NCBI GenBank assembly: GCA_032191485.1
Contig: JAVDOI010000010.1
Span: 4,281,308 to 4,345,307 of the forward strand
Length of the DNA stretch: 64,000 bases
Source of the DNA: Leptoclinus maculatus
Lineage: Eukaryota > Chordata > Actinopteri > Perciformes > Stichaeidae
Reading direction: 5' to 3'
Part shown: piece by piece, positions 1 through 11,088 of the stretch
Position numbering within the stretch: position 1 is the first letter of the stretch
How the letters are laid out: every line of letters starts with the position of its first letter
The notes under the pieces: model-generated
Told to the model about the DNA's origin: nothing
What the model saw: only the letters and a program-made list of their open reading frames with translations
The model's database searches: none
Translations under genes and position numbers: made by a program

Positions 1-1199
1 CATCTCTACCTTTCCTCCTGCTGTCTGTTGAGTGTCTGCTACTGCCAAAGTCAAAAAAGACCCCTCCACCCCACCGCTCCCTGTCAGGAGCACGAGTACA
101 TAAGGTCATGGTGTGTCAGGATTTATCAAAACTTTTTCTTTAGATCCGGAACTAGCTATGCCTTTTTCTTTTTACACTATTTACTCCATCTGCTATAGTT
201 TGGCTGGGCTATTTCTGGATGCAAGAATTCAACAAACAAAAGAAATATTACTAAATAAATCAATGAATTCACACCAAAAACAGAATAATACCACATTTGT
301 GTATATTGTACCACAAAAATTAATTTGATTGATGATACTATTGCAGGAGACCACGATGGAAATAAGTCTTGGACTTTGTTGTGTTATCTCTGACAATTTC
401 TTATGCACTTGGATTTTTACTACTGTATTTGGAATTTTGACAAATAATTTAATTGAATTAACTTAAATAAATGGCTCCATCTGAATACATCATTATAAAC
501 AAGACTTAATAGCTAATCCAGTGAATAGTTGAGATATTTCAGTCAGGACCAAAGTGGTGGGGTGATGGACCAACAGACCAACCTGCCCATCCCTAAAACC
601 TTCATACGGTCAGTTGACAATATTACAAGTCGTAATAAATACTAGTCAAGCTAAAGCTGCCATTAAATGCCTGTATTTAAAACCGGTTCTCCTAATAAAT
701 AAGGTTTTACCTAACTACCTAACCACCAATGTCTGCACCCTCATCACCACCAATGAGGGTCAACACCCATGAAGCTCAGACAATTAGAGAATAATCATAT
801 CATCTGAAGTGTTGGTCAGCTATCAGAACGGATTAAACGGGATATCACAGCGGACATTAATTGCATGTGACTTGGTAATCATCAACTGGAGCCAGTGTCT
901 TCCTTCACTGTCAGCCAGTACAGTGTGTATTTCACTACCTTAAGTGAAGAAAGATGGGGACCTAGTGGTGCCACCAATCTTTTATTATACTTCAAATATA
1001 CTGAAATAGGCTCAAATTAACAGTGAGGAAGGTCCTCTAGAGGTCCTGAGACAGGCGCACGCTAACGCGTTTCTTACATGAATGAATGCCTGAGAGGTTT
1101 GTATTTAACAGTATATTGTTTGCATCTTGCAATAAATATTGATATGCTCTTGATCACTTTGTGTTGTGTCTATTTGCCTTTTCTGTTAAAAAACTATGG
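1..1199. other. Gene-free repeat debris
   Basis: No coding exon with a convincing protein match or splice signals is visible on either strand. The stretch at about 540-600 (a 'caggaccaaagtggtg' start and a 'cccatccctaaa' end) resembles the end of interspersed elements common in fish genomes. That is recollection, not a search result. Confidence 0.4.
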
Positions 1200-1655
1200 G
1201 TTTTGAGGCACTGCTGGCCTTTCAATGTCATTTATAAATGCTTTGTAAGGCATAAATAGTCCTCACTTTAGATGAGCTCACACAAAATACCTTACTGAGG
1301 ACTAGTAACTACCTTAATAAATCATTAATTAATCATGAATTGCAGTATTAATACGCATTTATAAAGCATATATTAACATAGTCCCTAACCATTAGTGCAT
1401 ATCTAAATCATTATATATATAAATGCATGAATAATGTACATCTAAATAAGTTATTATTCATTTATAAAGTATGAAAACACAATAATGAAACACATAAGCT
1501 TATTAATCAAGAATAAAACATTTATAACTGTTGTTATGAACTGCATACTAATGAATTATTAATGTAGGAACAATGCTTTATAAATGATGAATTAAGTGTT
1601 TACTCATACTTAACTAATGCTTCACAGTGTGTAGTTATTATAAAGTGTTACCGAA
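1200..1655. repeat. AT-rich interspersed repeat (TTTATAAA-type)
   Basis: The sequence is built from variants of 'catttataaatgctttat' and 'attaattaat' words and ends with 'ttataaagtgttacc', a terminal phrase typical of a family of small non-autonomous elements in teleosts. Its two ends carry roughly inverted 'ttataaa' words. No coding capacity. The family name was not determined. Confidence 0.45.
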
Positions 1656-2753
1656 TGTAGAACAAAGGCAACAACTTACCAAATTTGAACATACATGGCA
1701 AACTAAGATAAACAGTTTGACTACATGCAGACGGCTTTTGTTTAGCTTTTTTGTAACAATGTTGTTAGAAACTGCAGGCGTTTTGCCCTCCTCTCCACTA
1801 GAGGCACTAAGTGGTGGTTCACTACACTGGTAGTACCTCCCACCTTATAAATAGAGGCCTAGATGAGGACTTCCTCCTTTTTGTCTCCAAACATCTTCAC
1901 CTAGATGGAGTTTTTGTTGCCGTTTCTCTTGTGTCTTTTGGAAATTACTTTCAATTTAATTAGCAATTTATTTCTATTATTAGAATTATATGTATTTCAG
2001 ATGATTAACGTATCATATTTCATCTCATTTGTTTTGTAATATGATGAAGTAGTAGTTAAGTTGAGGTAATAATTATATTTATAGACCATATTTATGTTAC
2101 TTTAATGTGCCAATATTTGGCATGATTTAAAGGCCTACTTTATGATTTGAGCAAGATGTTGTAATCTCTTTCTTTCTTTGTTTTAGAACCGTGGCAATCA
2201 TCAGCAATCAACTTTAAATGACTTCCTGGTTAAATAATCAGCACAAGTGATTGTAGCCTTGTTTCCTCGTGGTTTGTGGCTCCAGTTAGAACATTAAATC
2301 CACAACAAATTTGCTATTAGCCGAGCTAGCATGCTGTGCTTCAACATCGCGGCTGTGAGACAGAGCAGATTAAAATAACCGGTGTATTGATAAAGTATTG
2401 GCTTTTTATTGCATTACAGTAACTGTCGTTAACTCCAGTAATCTTTAACTATGTGCTGTAAGAAGACTTTGCTCAGTGTGTGTTTGTGTGTGTGTGGAGG
2501 AGCGACACTGAGAGCAGATGATCACTACATTAAAAAGTACAAATAAAATGTCGGAGATTATCAATAGTACAGTCTTTAATAATTTGGCACCGGTGCACAT
2601 TTAATGTGGTTTCGGGCACCCATCCCTAGACGCGAGATGTGAGCTGGGTCCAGATTGACTTGTCATTCGGTTCTGTCTTTGCATTCCCCCAATAATTAAA
2701 TTAAACAAATCAAATGCTACATGGTTCCCCCCCCCCCGTGCCCTCAGAGGTCT
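1656..2753. other. No gene; TATA-like motif and repeat-like block
   Basis: A TATA-like 'ttataaatagagg' sits near 1843-1856 but no open frame or splice structure follows it. From about 2210 to 2630 the text looks like an old DNA-transposon remnant, ending 'ggcaccggtgcacatttaatg...cccatccctaga'. A short TG tract lies at about 2478-2496 and a poly-C run at about 2729-2738. Nothing else is recognised. Confidence 0.3.
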
Positions 2754-3570
2754 GCGAGTGCTACAGTAATAGTCTGTTCCTCGAGAGCCACAGCTGCCGT
2801 TCTGCTGAGAGAGCTCATGAAGAATTTGTACAAGTGAACCCTTATGACCATTGAGGTATAGCTTCACGAGATCCTGTGTCTCCCACCTGCTTCTTTTTCA
2901 CGCCTGCTCAGCCTTATGCCCCATACTTCACCATGCCCCCTCCCCCCCCCCCCCCCCACACACACACACCTACAAGTTTTTCCCTTTCTGTTCAAAAGAA
3001 AAGATCTGCCATTCTCCCCATCCACTCATTGCTTGTTAGAGATGACAGAAATAGTCAGCGTGATGATTCACTGCACCCAAGTCTTTTCTGACACCAGGTG
3101 CTGTCAACAAGCATTTGTGCCACTGGAAAAATAAAAAGAGCCATCATGAATTCACATCGTCTTGAGAGTTCTGTGAAACGCATGTATCTATTCAGACAAA
3201 CTCATTTCCTAATGTTTAAGGGGAGCAGCAGTCATTTTATGTAACAGCTGCAGCTCAGATGTCGGCGGATCATTAAGAGACGGCAAATCTTGACTCATTA
3301 AAGATCTGTACATACAGACTGAGCATAATGCAGTAGTTCATGGTAGCTGCACACAGATCTGTACACTAAGACTTAACAGGAAAGACAACATTTTGCACAC
3401 TCTCGCCTGTTTGTAGTGCGTTAACTAACACTAATACTTTGTCTTAGCAATATTGTTTCTTTGCTACAAGAACTTCCTGTGACTCAAGTGTGTAGCTGAA
3501 AGTGGTTAAAACAAAAGCATATCGCATTCTGACCAGGTTTAGGTTATTCAGATACATACAGTTCAACTGT
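2754..3570. repeat. Direct duplicate segment, copy A
   Basis: This non-coding segment is clearly homologous to 5642-6235, in the same orientation. Shared landmarks are a 'gcgagtgctaca' start, 'ctgctgagagagctca', 'gagatcctgtgtctcccacctgct', a poly-C run followed by a short AC tract, 'ggtagctgca.acagatctgtacactaagact', and 'gaaagtgg.t.aaac.aaagc' near the end. Copy A carries about 200 extra bases around 3096-3300. The short open frames across it are poly-proline artefacts of the C-run. Confidence 0.75.
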
Positions 3571-4724
3571 CAAATATATCAGCCAGACTGCAGATATAGA
3601 TCAACATATTCATTTATTGTTTCCACCTGATGAATGTATCCCCAATGTTCACTCTCTTGAAGCTCAGTTTTTGGTCTTCACTAACTCCTGAGGGGGAAAT
3701 AAATGCTCCACTATATGTTTACCAGCTCATACGTTGTATGTCTGTCATTTGGTGCTATTTAGAAGGGTTGTATACCGCTTCAAAGTACAGAAGCACATTG
3801 CATTCACAAAAGACAAAATTTATATAGATTATCTTGTAATTATGAGTTACTATCTCATAATTTCCTTAATGCAACTGTCAGTGTCTTTTTGAATATCTTA
3901 TAGAAGTGAAGCTTGTTTCAGCCATTCATTTAAGATGCTGATCACCTCTGGGTATAAAGGCAGCACAAAGGCCCAAGCTCAGTTTAGACATGTTAATAGG
4001 AACTGTTGGACTCCCTCATTTATGATTTTAATAACAGGATAGCATAGCCAGAGGATGTTCCGCAGATTCAGCAGATTTGGAATATACAGAAACCTGAAGA
4101 TTTCTGGTCTTTTACTTCAATAATAGTTATAGTCCATAAACAACTTCCACAGTAGTCAGTGATTGATATTTTTTGTTTTGGTTCACACAATCATGGGGTT
4201 TTGAGTTTGGTATTTTCATTTCCCACATTTTTGTTTTTGTATGTCATCAAATGCAGAACAGTGTAGTGGTACCACCTGCTGGAGGACAGTTATAGTGTCG
4301 CATTGATGTGGATGATAAAATATCCTTTCTGCAGTTTACTTACAGGGTTCCTGTTTGTACAGATGGTGGAATTCATTTGGATGAATCACTGCGCTTGGAA
4401 ATGTATTTTAGATTTTTATCTTTATTTTTGTATGGGTGTTTATGTGGATATGCAATTGTAAAGAACCATCTTCTTCTCAAAAATAGACCTTAGCTCTTTG
4501 ATTTTCAACTGATATTTGTCTTGATAATCTGTATCTAGTATATCTGTGCCTCTAAATTACAACTCAAATATAATTTGTACATCAATTTAGCACTTTTCAA
4601 AGAAAAATATTTTTTGTGAATCTACGCCGACTTGTGTGATTCTTATGAGACTTTTGGCTGTTTCACACAAAATCTAAAATTACAGAAAGCACGTGACTCG
4701 TCAAATGTCTCATGTCTCGTAAAA
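3571..4724. other. No gene seen
   Basis: AT-rich sequence without recognisable exons, RNA genes or clear repeats. Open frames are short and lack any protein resemblance. Confidence 0.4.
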
Positions 4725-5265
4725 ATGTCTTTGTTTTTTGAGTTTTTTGACACTTTTTTCGACATACTATAATATCACTTGTCTCAACATACTAAACTAA
4801 TACTTTTAAAACCTTTTCCAAGTCTATACTATACATTTTTTACGATTTAGTTCCGACATAGCCTACTATGAAATTACTTTTTTATGAATTTCTTTTTTTT
4901 TTTACAACAGACTATACTATGACTTATTAATGACACACTATAATACGACTTTTTCCAAAATACTATAGCATGACTTTTTTATGAATTTTTCGACATACTG
5001 TTTTAACACTTTTTAACACTTATTAAACTATTACTTTTTTTCAAAATACAATACTATTACTTTTCTATAAATTTGTTTTCAACATACTATAAAGTTTCTA
5101 TTCTAAAACTTTTTTTGCGACGTACTAGATATTTTCTTTTTTCCACATACTATACTTTTATATGACTTTTTTCCACATACCATACTATTATTTTAAATAC
5201 TTTTTTTTTCGAGCTATACTATGAATTTTTTTAAACATATTTTCCAATATACTAACATTAAAAAA
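4725..5265. repeat. Degenerate T-rich tandem repeat
   Basis: About 540 bp made of diverged units of the form 'cgacatactatactatgactttttt', in which 'acatactata' and runs of 6-10 T recur every 30-45 bp. The period is irregular and the copies are old, so it reads as a decayed minisatellite rather than an active array. Confidence 0.6.
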
Positions 5266-5539
5266 AAAGGAAAAAAACATGACGTAGATAGGTTTGCAGT
5301 TTTCAAGGTGTATATTTCAAATTGCATCTCTTACACACATGAAGATAAAGTTATGAACACCGGCTGAATATCTATTATCAGAATCATTATAACTGTATAT
5401 TAACTGCTACTGTGTAAAGGGAATACTGCTGTTAAAAAGCACCTTATTTGTTTAAAGTGTTTGCAAACCAAATGTTATTGCACTTTTGTTCATATAGCAG
5501 TACTTTTAACATAAAAGTGCGCAATAAACTACTTTTGAA

Positions 5540-5605
5540 TTCATTATTGCACATAACAATGCGATTAATCGCGATTAAAAATTGTAATCGTTGCCCAGCA
5601 CTAAC
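5540..5605. repeat. Fragment of an interspersed repeat end
   Basis: Contains the palindromic word 'ttaatcgcgattaa' followed by 'aaattgtaatcgttgcccagcacta', a phrase I associate with the ends of dispersed fish elements. Only the end is present. The family is not named. Confidence 0.4.
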
Positions 5606-5641
5606 AAAAACCAAAAATACTAACTTATATACTGTTTTTTC

Positions 5642-6235
5642 TGCAAGTGCTACATTAATAAAATCCAGCTGCTTTTCTGCTGAGAGAGCTCAGTGAACCC
5701 ATATTACCTCGAGGAAGATTTATGAGATCCTGTGTCTCCCACCTGCTCTGCCCCCCCCCCCCCCCCCCCCCCCCAACACACACACACAAACTAGTTGTTC
5801 ACTTTCTGTGTTTATGAAATCATCTATCTGCCATTGTTCACTTCTCCCACTGCTTGAAATAGAAATAGTAAGCCTGAGGATTCACTAAAAGTCTTTTTAG
5901 TCTTTGTACATACAAACTAAGCAGGATGCAGTATTTCATGGTAGCTGCATACAGATCTGTACACTAAGACTGTTCTAGTACCACTGTGAGGGAATTGGCT
6001 CATTTATACATTGTTATAGTGATAGTAAGCGAAATACACAACACAAATAATTCAAAGAGTGATGCTTTATTGAATTTGTTTCAGTCTGTAGTGCATTAAT
6101 TAACACTTAAGCCTCGTCTTGGTAATAAGTGTATCTTTGCTTCAATAACTTCCAGAGACAATATTTGACTGAAAGTGGATGAAACCAAAGCGTAGCTTAC
6201 TCTGCCCAGGCTTATGTTATTTAGATACACACACT
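5642..6235. repeat. Direct duplicate segment, copy B
   Basis: The shorter partner of 2754-3570, in the same orientation and starting about 2.9 kb further on. It contains a C-run of 23 followed by an AC tract at about 5752-5790, then the shared 'catggtagctgca' and 'acagatctgtacactaagact' words. It ends about 360 bp before the mul1 stop codon, so it probably lies just beyond or within the mul1 3' flank. Confidence 0.75.
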
Positions 6236-6364
6236 TCAATCTTCATGGCAGCAGCCACACACATGACCAGAATAAGGCACAGAACAGACATGTAGAGGAG
6301 AGTGGACATTTCTGTTGCATAAATTGACAGGCTTCTTTCTTATTACCTCATTTTCAATTACACC

Positions 6365-6370
6365 TTTATT
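6365..6370 (-). terminator. mul1: Candidate mul1 polyadenylation signal
   Basis: AATAAA on the minus strand, about 225 nt after the mul1 stop codon. A second TTTATT word occurs at about 6066. Use of either is inferred. Confidence 0.45.
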
Positions 6371-6595
6371 CATATACAATTACAGATAAAATACGTCACT
6401 GAAACTCTGCAGTGTTTGCACAATATTAAAAAAAATTAATATATATTTTTTTTTTTTACAGTAATAATTTTTTCAAAAAGTTACCTTCGGCCTTTTTAAG
6501 GTTTAAGTGCAGCACTTTAGACCTTTGAGGTGTAAAGCCAGTACAGTTTGTATAGTGGTGAAGCTCCACTGAGGACATGTGATCACACAGGTGCC

Positions 6596-9500
6596 TCAGA
6601 CATGGTAAAGAGGCACCACTCGAGTGATGCTTTGTCTACATATGGGGCATCGGCGGTGTGGGAAAGCCTGGTAGCAGCTGTAGCAGCAGCACACATGCCC
6701 ACAGTCCAACAGAATACAGTTACGTGGCTGACTGAGGCAAATCACACAGGCATTTTCTATGTGTACCTCTGCCCCATCTTGAGGAGTCTCGGGGCCCGAT
6801 CCCGAAGCACGTGCTCTCGGGCCTTCATTTTGCAGTCTCTCAAATTCCCTCCTCTCCTGCTCCCTCTCCCAGCCAACTTGTAGGTGATAGTAGTAGCGTC
6901 GGCCGACCCAGAGGAGTACCGCTGCCCCTGCCAAAGCAGAGGCGATGGCCAGCGCCTTCCACCAAAGAGCCGTGCTCGCTTGCTCTCCCACCAGGGTGTC
7001 AAAGTCCGTAATGCTCAAAAAGTACTCTGAGCCATTTGAAGGGGGTCGGAGATTCAGAGTCCCGTCCATTTCCAGTATCAACTCCCCCACGCCGGTAAGA
7101 GTTGTGCCCACCTGGAAAAAGAGGGGAATATTCGTCATATCTGCCCTTGTGATTAGCAAAAAAGTTATAGATACGAGTTATAGATGTTAACAACGATAGT
7201 ATCTCATCTAACAACTTACTTTGAGCATTTCCTCTGTCTCCAGTTGCCCTTTAAGCTTCTCCCCGCTGAGGTATTGTCCTATGATGTCCCCCAAGCCGTA
7301 GTTGACTTGGTGGAACTTCTCGTGTGTAGTCTCCATGTAGAGTCCGGAGGCCTGCAGAGGGCACAGGACTCTGACGGTGGTCTCATTGGATCCCACTAAC
7401 ACAAAGGGCACCGCATTCACTCTGTGGTGCAAGACTCGTTCACTGTCCGTCCTGCAACATGTAGAGGGAGGAACATGAGGTCTTTTTAGTCTACACATAT
7501 GATGACAAAGACAAAATACCATATACATTGGAAGTTTGAGGTTGCCTCATTGTAACATAAATATACAAACAATTGGAGAAAACTAAGTGGCATCACTTGA
7601 ATATTATCAGATCCAAAGCCAAGTCATCTTATATGGGATAACCATATTGACAGTTTCTGAAATGTAAATGCATTTCCATCAACATCCAAGAACTTTTTAC
7701 AAATAGGAAGCTCAGATATTTTTGAGAGCTCCAAAATATCCAGCTTACAAAAGTGCCAAAAAAGGCAAAACATATATAGTATGGATGCCTCATATTGGCC
7801 AGCACTCAGTAAAAACACACAAACACATAATTAAGAGCAAAAATATCACATATTTTCATGATTCAGCAATCTAATTTTGTGGGGTATCCTGATAAAAAAA
7901 TCGGGTCAGCACAAAAGAAAAAAGGAAGCAAATATAACCTTTAGAGATCTCTGATCACGTTTTTGCCGATCATTGAAGATCCAAATTGGCAGATACAGAT
8001 CCCTTTGTTTGATTATAGCAGCTGGTCTACAAGGCTGCAGACTAGATGTATTTTTGCCACCGCCCCAAAAATGATTTCAACTGCTCTGAAGTCAGTTTAA
8101 ACCATCAAATATTTTACATGTTATCCCTTTAATTTGTTATAGTAATTTATAATGTTTTTTTTTCTTCATAAAAACCTACAATTCAAAAGATAAGGAAATA
8201 AAAGATTGCAATTGTATTGATTAAAACAAATTCTGTCATTAGTAGTTTTAATGATGTATTATAAGCTGCGTAGAGCTGGTGTTAGGAAGTTAAACAGCTC
8301 ATAATTCATCTCTAATATCCATTTATGTTGTTTATGTTGTTGAAAACGTCTCCTTCAAACAACTGGATTTATTCAAGTATCTCACCAACACTACATTTTA
8401 CGAGATCACATGTGAACACATCACGATAACGTTATAATTTACCTTCGTCCAATACTCATTTTCACTGACCAGAGGCTGAACGCATCATAATGTAACTGAA
8501 CGGAACCTTCGTTCTCATCTTGTCGATATAAACACAGATTAGTTGTTTACTATGTAACATTATCAAAGATCTGAGACTAGAAAAGCATACATTTGACAGA
8601 TTATTGGCAGATAACGATCGTCAATTAAACTTTATTTCACACGGTGATAGTTGACGTTAAACTGTGTAATTAATCTGCGGTTCACAAGGGGAGGGGGTCC
8701 ATACGGATCACGGATCGACAGTGGTCTGTTACACCACTACTTTCAACCCATAGAGGCCGGTTGAGACACATTTTTCCTCATTCCTATATCTGGAGGTGAC
8801 AAACTATTTAAGGCGCATACCACATAAGTGTAACATCACTGGTTCTAATCCAACCGGGAAGCTTTGTCGCATGTCATACCCTTCTCGCTCTCTTATTTCC
8901 TGTCGGCCTCTAAACTGTCCACTATCACACAAAGGTAAAGAGGAAGTACCATGTATGCTATCATAACAATGCTTGGTATTTTTGTCTTGATCGATTTCTC
9001 ACCAAGTGCGTGATAGGCTGTTCCACACTAGCCTGTGTTCTCTCAACAGGAATTTCTGCAACACTCCGACAAATTCTTTTTGGAAGTGGCTTGTCAGAGG
9101 CTCACCTGCTGGTTGCACAGCACCTATATGCATATACACATGATAGATAATAAGAGACAAGGACATTATACATATTTTTCAGTGTCAAAAAAATCTGTGA
9201 CACCCTGTTTACCTTCAATGACAGCATACTGTAGACACGCTCCTGGAGTAACTTTCAAGATGTCTTTGAGTTTTCCATCTATGGTGAAGTGTGGAGCATC
9301 CTGAGAACATAACACACATGTACACACTGTATATGTAGTACACAAACTGTATATGTAGTACACATACTGTATATGTAGTACATAAACTGTATATGTAGTA
9401 CACATACTGTATATGTAGTACATAAACTGTATATGTAGTACACATACTGTATATGTAGTACATAAACTGTATATGTAGTACACATACTGTATATGTAGTA

Positions 9501-9886
9501 CATAAACTGTATATGTAGTACACAAACTGTATATGTAGTACACATACTGTATATGTAGTACACAAACTGTATATGTAGTACACATACTGTAGTGACAGAA
9601 AGAGGATTTCGAGCAGTGTGTGAAAGCTAAAGATTGTTTACATGGTTTCACAACTAATCCCATTCCTCCCAATGGCTTGAACAGCATGAATACACAAAAT
9701 GAAACTTTCAAAATATAACAATAAAAACGTATGTAAGATCATATTGATTACACATGAAAAACAACTTACATCAAGTTTGTCTAGTGTCGTCCGATTCTTC
9801 CTATAGAGATAGTAACAGATGCCTGAGAGGGCAAGGCTGGCCCCGAGACACACTGCCTCTGTAACCTCCACAGGAAATCCATCCAT
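6596..9886 (-). CDS. mul1: Mitochondrial E3 ubiquitin ligase MUL1
   Basis: Coding exons, in minus-strand order, are 9886-9770, 9300-9213, 9123-9003, 7451-7220 and 7111-6596. Phases join without a break, giving 357 aa (human MUL1 is about 352). MUL1 is an outer-mitochondrial-membrane E3 that ubiquitinates or SUMOylates mitofusin and Drp1 and signals to NF-kB. Seen here: an N-terminal membrane segment (about residues 8-28), the intermembrane GIDE domain (about 70-230), a second membrane segment (about 237-256), and a C-terminal C3HC4 RING from C308 (CVICLS) through CGHVCCC to CPICRQ, ending just before the terminus. The start is the ATG at 9886; an upstream in-frame GTG is not needed. A splice acceptor at 9915 implies a noncoding first exon, found at 10907. 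Human MUL1 lies elsewhere (1p36 from memory). Teleosts may have two mul1 copies and I cannot tell which this is. Confidence 0.93.
9321..9592. repeat. 20-bp minisatellite in mul1 intron 1
   Basis: About 13.5 tandem copies of a 20-bp unit, 'ctgtatatgtagtacacata' and close variants, with almost no divergence outside three positions. The middle part (9361-9520) alternates two variants (cacata/cataaa) to make four 40-bp dimers. Because 60 is a multiple of 20 nt, two minus-strand frames stay open and yield spurious YYIYS-repeat proteins. Confidence 0.95.
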
Positions 9887-10018
9887 TCCCTCTGAGCCTC
9901 CTGTCACTGCAAACCTGTACGAAGGTCAAACAATATTTCCTATCAATGATGACAAAAAAAGTGCATGTTGCTGCGCATTATTAAAAGGGACTCAGTGCAG
10001 TGTAGAAGTCTGATTCTG

Positions 10019-10906
10019 CTAAACTGACAGCACCTCATAGTGCTTTAAGTTGGTCATCATCAACCCCAAATGTAACACATGTAAGCTGTCATGTGAGGAG
10101 CATGCAGACACCATCAAGTCTAACTGATGGAAAGTGATGGAAAGAAACATGAGCAATGGAATCAGACACTTCAATAATTCTTGTAAAGTTACAAACAGAG
10201 CTAGAAATAAATAAAGGAAAATGATACATGTCAAACTTTACACTTGCATTAATGAATTTGTCAGCTGTTTAGTGTAGTGTAGCTTCTTGGTGTTGACATT
10301 CAAAATATGTCAGTTGACAAGGAATAGCTACCACATGTTTTGCAATTAAATGTACCTATGTGCATGTATTTTTAATATTAGTTATGGTACATTTAATGTA
10401 ATATATTATCAATATATTCATCGATTCATTTATTTATTTTTGATTTGAGACGGTTCAGTCCTTCATAACTATTACTTAGCGTTAAATATCTGACAAAACG
10501 GGAATAACGAACCCAAAATGTCTAAGTTATATCCAAATAACACCATTAAGATATCTCAAACACTAACAGTTAGTTAACTAGCTTGATATTTGCAGCAGTC
10601 CCAACGTAAAGTCAACGATACTGCCTTTGTTAATAGTGCCATTAAAACATGGCACATTGTATATAATGTGAGCGTACCGCTTGTCACATAAAGTATTTCA
10701 GTGAGAATATTAATTAAAATATTGGTTAGCTAAAGTTAGCTGCTAGCAACTAACGCTACAATGAGCCAGGGGAAGAAGTAGTGACCTCGAACCGCTTTTT
10801 ATGACAACATTAGCGTTATTCAACCATGTGAGCAACAGTACATGATGTATGACGGTATAAATGTCTTAACTGTCCAGTACGATTAATTATAAATTAGTTT
10901 TTGTAC
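10019..10906. other. mul1 5' intron
   Basis: Lies between the noncoding first exon and the first coding exon of mul1 (intron about 9915-10906). AT-rich. No other gene, RNA or clear repeat is recognised. Confidence 0.5.
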
Positions 10907-10970
10907 CTGTCAGAGAAAACCTCTCAAGCTGCTCTCAAGTTGACATATTCGGTTGACCGGGGTTGTTGTC
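10907..10970 (-). other. mul1: Probable noncoding exon 1 of mul1
   Basis: On the minus strand a GTACAA donor follows 'TTCTCTGACAG' at 10907, and the matching acceptor is at 9914/9915. The 5' limit is a guess, because the transcription start cannot be read from sequence alone. Confidence 0.5.
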
Positions 10971-11088
10971 CACGTCACGTGACGTAGGTGATGGCGTTGC
11001 GGGGCTACGTATTACTGCGCATGCCCGTTGCATTCTCTCTCTCTCTCTCGCAGTCGCAGCTACTGTGGTCGCTTCATACGCCACCGAG
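10940..11088. promoter_or_regulatory. Shared mul1/alg3 bidirectional promoter
   Basis: mul1 (minus) and alg3 (plus) are head-to-head with their first exons about 120-180 bp apart. The gap holds a perfect 14-bp palindrome ACGTCACGTGACGT (10972-10985), which contains GTCACGTGAC, the form bound by USF/TFE bHLH-zip factors, and two CRE-like TGACGT arms. An NRF1-like TGCGCATGC lies at 11016-11024. A TC run (about 11034-11050) and no TATA box fit a housekeeping promoter. Function is inferred. Confidence 0.6.

Noticed and set aside
1843..1920. TATA box with a short downstream transcript
   Set aside because: The TATAAATAG word lies in AT-rich repeat debris and is followed by no recognisable gene, so chance is the simpler explanation.
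2851..3134. Three overlapping plus-strand frames rich in proline and histidine
   Set aside because: They come from the C-run and AC tract inside duplicate copy A.
9321..9592. Possible CRISPR-like array
   Set aside because: The 20-bp units are head-to-tail without unique spacers, and the context is a vertebrate intron.
9166..9711. Minus-strand open frames of up to 181 aa with YYIYS/CTTYTV repeats
   Set aside because: They are the translation of the 20-bp minisatellite; 60 nt is a multiple of three so the frame stays open by chance. Only the last part overlaps a real mul1 exon (9213-9300).
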